The notes under the pieces are model-generated. The model was not told where the DNA came from. It saw only the letters and a program-made list of their open reading frames with translations, and made no database searches. Of a stretch of DNA of 64,000 nucleotides, positions 57,001 through 64,000 are shown piece by piece; positions within the stretch are counted from its first letter, which is position 1, and each line of letters begins with the position of its first letter. This DNA comes from Asterias amurensis (Eukaryota > Echinodermata > Asteroidea > Forcipulatida > Asteriidae): assembly GCF_032118995.1 (NCBI RefSeq), contig NC_092661.1:19231185-19295184 (forward strand), in the 5' to 3' direction. The position numbers and the translations under genes were made by a program.

Positions 57001-60000
57001 TTGATCAGTTCATCCATGTGGAAGTTGATGTAAGTGCATTCAAAAAGTCCAATACTAATGTGATGCTTTCTTAAATAGTGACATCCCTTTTCGAAAGGAA
57101 AACGTCAACCATTCCTCAAAAGCAAACTTTGCTGTATTTTTTATTGTTAAAGCTTGATGTTTTGCTAAAGTTCTGCATGTAAAGTATTGTTAAATGTTCA
57201 CTTTGCTGTTTAGATTGATTGCCGGGAGTTGAGACAAACCAGTCCTTTGTCTCAGGTGGTTCCACCAAACTGCAAAGCAGCTCTTCCTCTCATCTTTGAA
57301 TCCAACACTAAAGGACGCTTTCAGAGGTGAGTCAAAACTATAGAATCTTCTCAACCTTGTTTTTTATTAGTTTGTTCCAAGTGTTAGTGGTGACTGATCT
57401 GACACCTTTAAAGCCGTCAACCATGGTACTGTAATTTTAAAGCTATGTTTCTATTTTCAGGAATGTGACATACACAGTCAATAAAATCAACAAGGAGCAT
57501 GTGATAGTATATGCTGATGTAGTTACAGTAGCATTGGAGTTGTCATCAGAGAGATTAGAGTTGCACCCAGCCCCTGGATTGCCAGCTGAAGCAGGTAGGT
57601 AGAATTTTATAAACTATGTTGACAAAAGTTGTCCTCAACATATTGTATGTTCAAACAAGAAATCTAACTGGACTTGAATGATCATCTTTAAGGGAAACAA
57701 AATAACTTGACCACATACATTTTACATGTGAACATTTAGTATCTTTACATGCTAAAATTTGAAAACCTTCTTCAGTCCGCCAAATCACTCAAGTATATAT
57801 TTAAAAATATATATCTTTTAGCAGTTTTAACTTTTGAAACTTAAAGATCTTGAAATGTAATTTATGTGTCCCCCGTTGTCAATGTACAGGTCTACGAGAT
57901 GTCATCAGTCTGCGCAATGAGCGTAATTACCCAGCAGAGTTCACCTGGCAACCTATCCTTGGTGAGAGGGGTACAGCCTTCTCTATTAGACCTGCTTCTG
58001 GTACAGTAGATCCCCTGAAGGATCTAGAGTGTGAAGTGGTATTCCATCCATCTTACCATGCTCCTGAGGATGGAGAGTTTGCTCTTCAAGTACATGGTGG
58101 GGAAACCCTGACACTTAAATGCTTTGCTGATGTAAGTAAAGATATGATTCATCTTTAAGAAGTATTGCACTGCTAATAACAGGTCATGTTTTCAAGCATA
58201 GCTTTGTAGTTGACAATTCTTAAAGTGGACATCTCGTACAGTATTAAAATTGGAAAAGTTGTTCAAAGTTTTTACAATTTTCCAAATTGTTTGTGCTTCA
58301 CAGCTTGGTCCAACCCAGGTGATGTTCATGGAAAGACGAGTGTTGTTTGGTCAGGTCCCTCTTCATTTAACAACCTCCAGATCTGCTGTACTACACAATG
58401 CAAGCCAGAACCATGCCTACTTCCAGGTAAAAGCCTCTTCGTAGGGCAATGTACAATATTTAAAAAATATTTTCAGTGCTAGTTTTTACCAATTTCTCAG
58501 AAAACAGGTTATCAGTGTTTCGGAAATGTTTTACAAATCATTTTTCAAGTTTTTAATTTCTGCTGTCATTGTATTATGTGTTGTTGTATTTATCCTAGGT
58601 GGTGGATCCCAATCCAGTCCCAGGCCTCAATGTTTCTCCAGTGCAGGGTGTTGTCCCAGTTGGTGGCACCACAGAGCTAGGGATATTCCTGACCCCTAGT
58701 GCTGTCATGAAGTTTGATACAAGACTAGAGGTAGCTATTAGAGGCTGGAAAACTATTGAACTGAGAATGGGCGGCACAGTGGAACCGCCAATGGTAGACA
58801 TTGATGTGGTAAGTAAAGCTTTACCATTAAACCACTCTCTTGAAATTTAAATAGACCTGTTCTATGGTTCGTTGAAAGACTGTCACCCGTTCTTGAAATA
58901 AATGAACTTGCGTCAGTGAAACCTGATCTAAATGCTTTTGAGTTTGTTGTTACTGATAAACATACAGTAGTTTGCAGTGTACCCGCTTGACTCCAATGTA
59001 TTTGCTTGTTTTTTTAAACTGTTGATGCTCGCAATTATATAGAAATTGTGGGCATACTTTTTAGAATTCAGTTATGATTAAATACTTAAACCTATATGTA
59101 ATTTGTAACAGTCAGTAATTTTGCTTGTTTACGCACTCTTGTCTTTTTCAGCCCACATTCCAACTTGGTGGTGTCTATTGTGCTTCAAACTTGACTGTAC
59201 CATTTAAGCTGATCAATAAAGCCAGAACAAGATCAAAGGTTGTATTTGACCTGTCACGCTACAGAGATTTCTCACTCAAGTTTGATGCTGATGTCATGGA
59301 AGGTAAACCAGCAGTTTCTCATAGTTATCTCTTTAAGATGTCTTTTAAAATCCCACCTCAGACTTGAGCCTTGCATGTAGAGTGGGTTTTCAGTCCCTGC
59401 CTGATTGCATGTGTTGTCCCATTGGGTTTTCCTCCCACATCTAAAAACTGATCATTTCGTCTTGTTGCCTATTCATCCTGTTATTTGGGCTAATTGTACT
59501 GTTAAAAGTGTAACAAAATATAGTGCAAGAAAATGAAATGCTTTTGTATGTAGCATAGCTGACTTGAAATGCACATTTTGGTGAGATTTTCTTCTACAAG
59601 TACTAAAGGCAAACCTTTTTTTAAAACAAGATGATGGAATTGCCTTCAACATTATTATTTTTATTTTTAGAATCTGAGGACACTATGAACCCAGGCGTTT
59701 TCAAGGTCACTGTAGGAGGGATGCAAACCATTCATTGTCAGTTACACTTCCAACCTACTGAGGTAGCATCTTATGACTTCACTATGCCTGTCTCTATCAA
59801 CCAAACTGATGCCCCTAGTCCGGAGTCTACCCCATTCCCTCCTACCCCAGCTCCATCCACCAAGAGCATCAATCACATTATCACCCCTCGTCCGGTAATC
59901 GTCACTGTTGCCACACCACGCCGTCGTATTGTTGCAACTGCTCTCCGTCAACCTCTCCAGTTATCACATTCCAATCTTGACTTCTCCCTACCATCTGGCT

Positions 60001-63000
60001 ACTTGGATTTTGGCATTGTCGGCTCACCGTCTCAGACCCAGGGGTCCTTATTAGTGAATAACAGTGATAAATACCTTGGTTGGAGTTTGGACCTGAGTGC
60101 AAGTGGTAAAGCTATGGAGGAGGGTATCTTCCGGTTCTTGATGCCCAATGGGATGCCTTTCATGTCCTTCAAGGAGGGAGGAGCAGCTGTCAAAGATACC
60201 TTGGCTCCTGGGGAGACGTACCCACTAGGAGTCATGTTCTGTCCTGGTGAGTAAAAGTTCATTTTATTATTTTATCTTAAGAAAAAATACCCTACTTCCC
60301 TTATCTTGTCATGTTGAAGTGTTTCTTCAATAAAGATATGCGAAAACGTCACAGAAGCAGAATGTTAAACTTATCCTAAAACAAGCTGTTGCGTAATGAT
60401 CAATGAACTCATTCTCATTTCTACAGAGGAGCCAGGAGAATTCCATGCTAAAGTTCCCATTATCCTGAATGATGACACATCAAGACCCTACCTTCATCTC
60501 CATCTCTTTGGTATCCTCAAGTCACCCCAGCTAACCTTTGACCCATTGGCTATTGTACTGACCCCTGTTCCCTTGGCAACCAAAGTGTCAGCAGACTTCA
60601 CCATCCAGGCTGCCGGTTTCAGAAAGTAAGCTTTTTAAACACCTCTTTCTAGTAAGGCATTAGACTACTTTGCAATCACATCAATGTTAACCATCCAAAC
60701 TCTTCATCTGAGGTTGTTTCATTTTGTTGGACCTCATTGAGATGTTTACACATGATACACTACAAGGGATGATATTCTTCCTACTTTACTCTGATTTCAA
60801 ATTTTTTGCACTCAGGAAATTTAAAATAAAAATCATTAAGTTTTTCTATTACAGTCTGTACTATGTGTACTGCGTAAGTCAGACCTTGTACTCATACATA
60901 ACATTTTCCTACTTTTTTTCCAAGGGCCAAACATCATGCCTACACTACATAAAAGTGGTTCATTCTTAGTGCTACACGGTCAAACCGTCAACAATGGTTT
61001 GCATTAGACATCTATAAAACTTCCATTTATCAGAGTCAATGATTGGAGTTATACAAAGTTGTTTATTTGGAATTGTGGTTTTGACAATGGGAGGCTCAAA
61101 GTGATTTACCTCTTAAAGTAAGTGTTAATAAGCGTTTACCTACGGCTTACATTTTGTTTTTGTAGACATGGTTTTAAAATCTCTTTGTATTAATCAAATT
61201 AGGGTGACATTGATTGATGTTGAACTACCAGATGTTGAGCTTGATGACGGTAGTAAGATGTCTGTCCTAAGTGTAACATTCCCTGATGGGCAGAAGATCC
61301 AGCCATGTTGTGGAGATGAGGGGGATGAGGAACCTTTTATCCTCAAGTGTAAAGTCACTTTCTGCTCTCCGAGACCTGTGTCCTTCACTCAGCCAGTCAA
61401 GTTTGTGGACACCGAGGGAAACAGGTGAGCTATGTCTTCAAAATTTCCAATCAAAGTAATACTGATTTTTGTATAAAACCTTCAATCAATAAAGAAAATA
61501 AGACCACACAACATTTTGTCACATCAGTGTATCAATGTTTATCGGTGCCATTCTAATATCAACCATAGGGTGCGTTTGTTTGGCTTCCCTGGGTCAACCC
61601 CGGTCTTCCCCCGGTGCGTTCAATAAGCTTTGACGTCATTCCAGGGGCTCACCCAGGTCAGCCCCCCGTGCCCTGCTTGTGTAGTGGGTTACTTGGGGGT
61701 GACCCGAGGTGCATGGCAGCACCACGAGAGGGCGAACGTGGTCGTTCAATTAGCTCTTGTCAGGGGCTCACCCGAGTGAGCACCGCGGGGCTGACCCAGG
61801 GAAGCTAATCGAACACAACCATAATATGATTTTTGTAAGCACTCTTTGATATGCATTAGTTTATTGTGCCATTTTGCGTAAAAGTTTGATCTGTTGGACG
61901 GTAAGATCATAACATATAATGTGCTGTGAAACTTTATGTTATTTGGAAACTCCATAGAGGCTGAATTGAGATTTGGTAAAAGGTAACTAAATTCCCCCAA
62001 ATTTGTCTGTTTAGTTTCTCTATCCCAGTGACAGCCACAGCAGATAACTGTCTCCTCACTGCCTACCCCTTCGTTGCTCAACATCGTACTGACTTCCAGA
62101 TTGTGACTGAGCAAGGCCAAACCCTGCGAGGTCGTAATTCATCAGTCACATCCAAAGATAGTAATGGGAACGTTGGAGAAGCAATTATGATTCCAGTGGA
62201 ATCTCCAAGTAGACCGTCCACCCAGAGAAGTACAAGTACGAGCTCACGTTTTGGAGCTACAACCTCAACATATGAGGAGTCTTCTGAGAGTATCACTGGT
62301 AAGTTCAACATGAGTCTCTGTGTATTATACGGAAATTCTATATTGTTAAAGTGCTTTATACATGAGCCATCTTTACAATGAGTTTGAGTAAGATAATTAA
62401 CCTACACCCTCACACCCTAACATCTCATCGCATTACACTGAACTCCACAAAAGAGAAGCAATGTTGCTCATCATTAAATCGCTGTATCATCACTATCCAC
62501 TAGCAACTCTTTTATGATTTCGGCCATCAAGATTTAATTTCTGAGGCAGTTGACTTCTTTTAGGGTCGTTGTTGACTTTGCATTACAATTAACAAACTAT
62601 TCCAAACTAAAACAGGTTAAACTCATTATTTAATTGTTTTTTGTTTTTGTTTCACCTTTATAGAATCCACTTATCGAAGCACTCCTCGTGATGGAGCTGT
62701 CAACCATGCAATAGCTGACCGCTCTATTATCGATCCTGATAGTCGAATGGGTCTAGCCTCTCGCTCTCTGGGCTCAGCAGCCTTCCCCAATGAGGATACA
62801 GAAGAAGGGGTATTTCACCAAGAAGTCTTAATGGGGGTACAGAGATGGATCACACTGCATGGGTGGTCTGGTGGACCGTACCCTGTATCTGTGCCTGAGG
62901 GACTAAGAAGGTAAGACAACAAAATATAAATATCTTGTCATGTGGATAAAGATTAACAATGTTATTGCAAACAATTTATGTAAGACTTCGATGCTACATC

Positions 63001-64000
63001 ATAGCACATCACAAAGACATGTTGAAATTAATATTGGTGTATACTTTCCATTTCAGTGGAGTTGCCAAGAATTCTGCACCTGAGAAGGCTTCCCATGGGA
63101 GCCCATCCACCAATAACTCCAAGCGCACTCAAAGTAAAACTATTTATGATCTAATGGCACACATGAGTGGACGTCTGGTTCCTGGAATCCCCATCAATCA
63201 AGCTTTGCCAGCTGATCCTACAGAGAGAGTGCTTCAACTTCACTGGCAGCACTCTACACTGCTGACGTTTTTAAGGTATGAATGAAAGTATTTATTTCTA
63301 TTGAATTATAGTAAGGACTTGTTATCCTGAAACAATCATGACTGGCACGCCAAAACAAGGATATTGACAAAATTTGAAGATCCAGTTGGTTTTCCTTGTG
63401 GTTTATAACTTGATTTTTGAAACATTGTGAGAAGCAAGAATTTTAAGAAATTCTAAAATGCCAATGTTCATTACGTTTCCTCCCAGTATCTTTGCAACAT
63501 TTAATTGAGTTTGTTGGAAACTTCAAGATAAAATTGTCAAATTTTTGCTAAACTTTGTAGGAGCCAAGGTGCCTCTGTGGCCAACATCAAGCCAGAGTAC
63601 CTTTTTGAACCTCAGGATTACCAGCGTTGGGTTAAACTGCAAGAGCAGATTCGTGAGAGGAAGAAAGCCCAGCAGCAGGGTAAGAGCATCGTAGCAATCC
63701 GCATCCAGGAGGCTCCTCTAGATGAGATCCTATTTGAGTCTGTTTCTAAGAGAGCTTGGACCGATCTACTGCTCCAGACGTTGAAGGTGAGCTCAAGAGG
63801 AGATTTTAAAGACTTATGTCTGTCATGCACTTCTTGACTTTGTAACATGCATTTTACTTTTAGTAAAGCTGAGATTTATGGGCTGTCTTTGTAGGATGAG
63901 TGTTGAGATGGATAAAGACAGAGTATGGGAGAAGTCTTTTAGCTGGATGAGTTTGTAGTAATATGGTAATAAGACTGTATACATATTTGTTGCAGGCATT
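48064..64000 (+). CDS. CFAP47: Cilia- and flagella-associated protein 47, 5' part (partial)
   Basis: Exons: 48064-48213, 49757-49911, 50689-50896, 51320-51366, 51673-51901, 52307-52616, 52766-53194, 53449-53671, 54224-54376, 54742-54774 (33-nt, tentative), 55525-55628, 56263-56442, 56926-57029, 57214-57326, 57461-57594, 57890-58131, 58304-58426, 58599-58808, 59152-59302, 59671-60246, 60427-60625, 61203-61424, 62015-62298, 62664-62910, 63057-63275, 63561-63786; a TTGCAG acceptor at 63995 probably opens the next. About 1757 codons; human protein about 3190 aa. Matches human: FMDAEANVVHAQTVTVQN, VKNPDRPVAPGLEVTATVE, VSLYNHGSLPGNFNINY, YPNDRARSIRP, YVDPDYAY. Repeated Ig-like/ASH-type beta domains come first, then a calponin-homology domain (about residues 1577-1705). 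It acts in the motile axoneme, and loss impairs sperm flagella. Confidence 0.92.
51960..52165 (+). mobile_element. tRNA-derived SINE in CFAP47 intron 5
   Basis: The head GTGACGTATCTTGGCCGAGG, GGTTAAGAGCGCTGGACTCG resembles a Leu/Ser-type tRNA 5' half. The body continues TTTCCTTGAGCAAGATATTT, CTTTGTCCTTCAGATGG. The B box is lost in this copy. Confidence 0.65.
55924..56006. repeat. Minisatellite-like TTGGTTGCTATnG repeats, CFAP47 intron 11
   Basis: Four degenerate units of about 22 bp (GTATTGGTTGCTATTGATAT, GTACATTGGTTGCTATGGGT, ATGATTGCTATTGG and an upstream partial). Reverse-complement relative at 26944-27015. Confidence 0.65.
61568..61815. mobile_element. hAT-type MITE with exact 8-bp duplication in CFAP47 intron 22
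   Basis: 248 bp flanked by an identical CAACCATA (61560-61567 and 61816-61823), the hAT target-site length. Imperfect inverted ends share GCTTCCCTGGGTCA followed by a GC-rich CCCC segment. The interior is GC-rich and full of GGGGCTCACCC-like units. No coding frame. Confidence 0.85.

Noticed and set aside
1-64000. Virus-like elements, LTR elements, LINE reverse transcriptases, CRISPR arrays, rRNA
   Set aside because: None seen: no reverse-transcriptase or capsid-like frame, no spaced direct repeats of CRISPR type, no rRNA-like sequence.

Overview
This is animal genomic DNA: AT-rich, with short exons, GT-AG introns and many short inverted-repeat transposons. The protein-coding content is deuterostome-like, and the dispersed repeats resemble families I recall from echinoderms, especially sea stars. 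The echinoderm/asteroid assignment is an inference; nothing here is diagnostic to species. I could assemble seven genes exon by exon, and the reading frame closes across every junction I accepted.

Layout, left to right. (1) Minus strand, running off the left edge: the first two coding exons of parkin (Ubl domain). (2) Plus strand, 3.2-11.6 kb: two tandem SLC16/monocarboxylate-transporter-like genes with identical intron phases and unusually long acidic tails carrying NPxY/F motifs. (3) 11.6-15.0 kb: intergenic DNA with a (GA)n tract, a cluster of palindromic repeats and a tRNA-derived SINE. (4) Plus strand, 15.0-22.6 kb: DONSON, with one U12-type intron and several nested transposons in its introns. 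(5) Minus strand, 24.4-34.0 kb: SON, tail-to-tail with DONSON as in vertebrates, with one GC-AG intron. (6) Plus strand, 35.7-38.8 kb: MGST3. (7) Minus strand, 42.2-47.6 kb: DNAJB13. (8) Plus strand, from 48.1 kb past the right edge: CFAP47, 26 exons seen, about 1757 codons, entering the calponin-homology domain region.

DNAJB13 and CFAP47 are both ciliary/flagellar genes and start head-to-head 442 bp apart, so they probably share a promoter. DONSON (replication-fork licensing and stability) and SON (nuclear-speckle splicing scaffold) keep the convergent order for which DONSON was named.

I found no virus-like element, no reverse transcriptase, no CRISPR and no functional tRNA or rRNA. Outside the genes the notable content is repetitive: hAT-type MITEs with 8-bp duplications, foldback hairpins, three copies of a GGCGCC-core palindromic MITE, a 500-bp repeat present in two inverted copies, and a 2.2-kb element in DNAJB13 intron 1 with eight exact copies of a 14-mer. 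That last element is the best candidate for something undescribed. I did not find a new multi-gene system.
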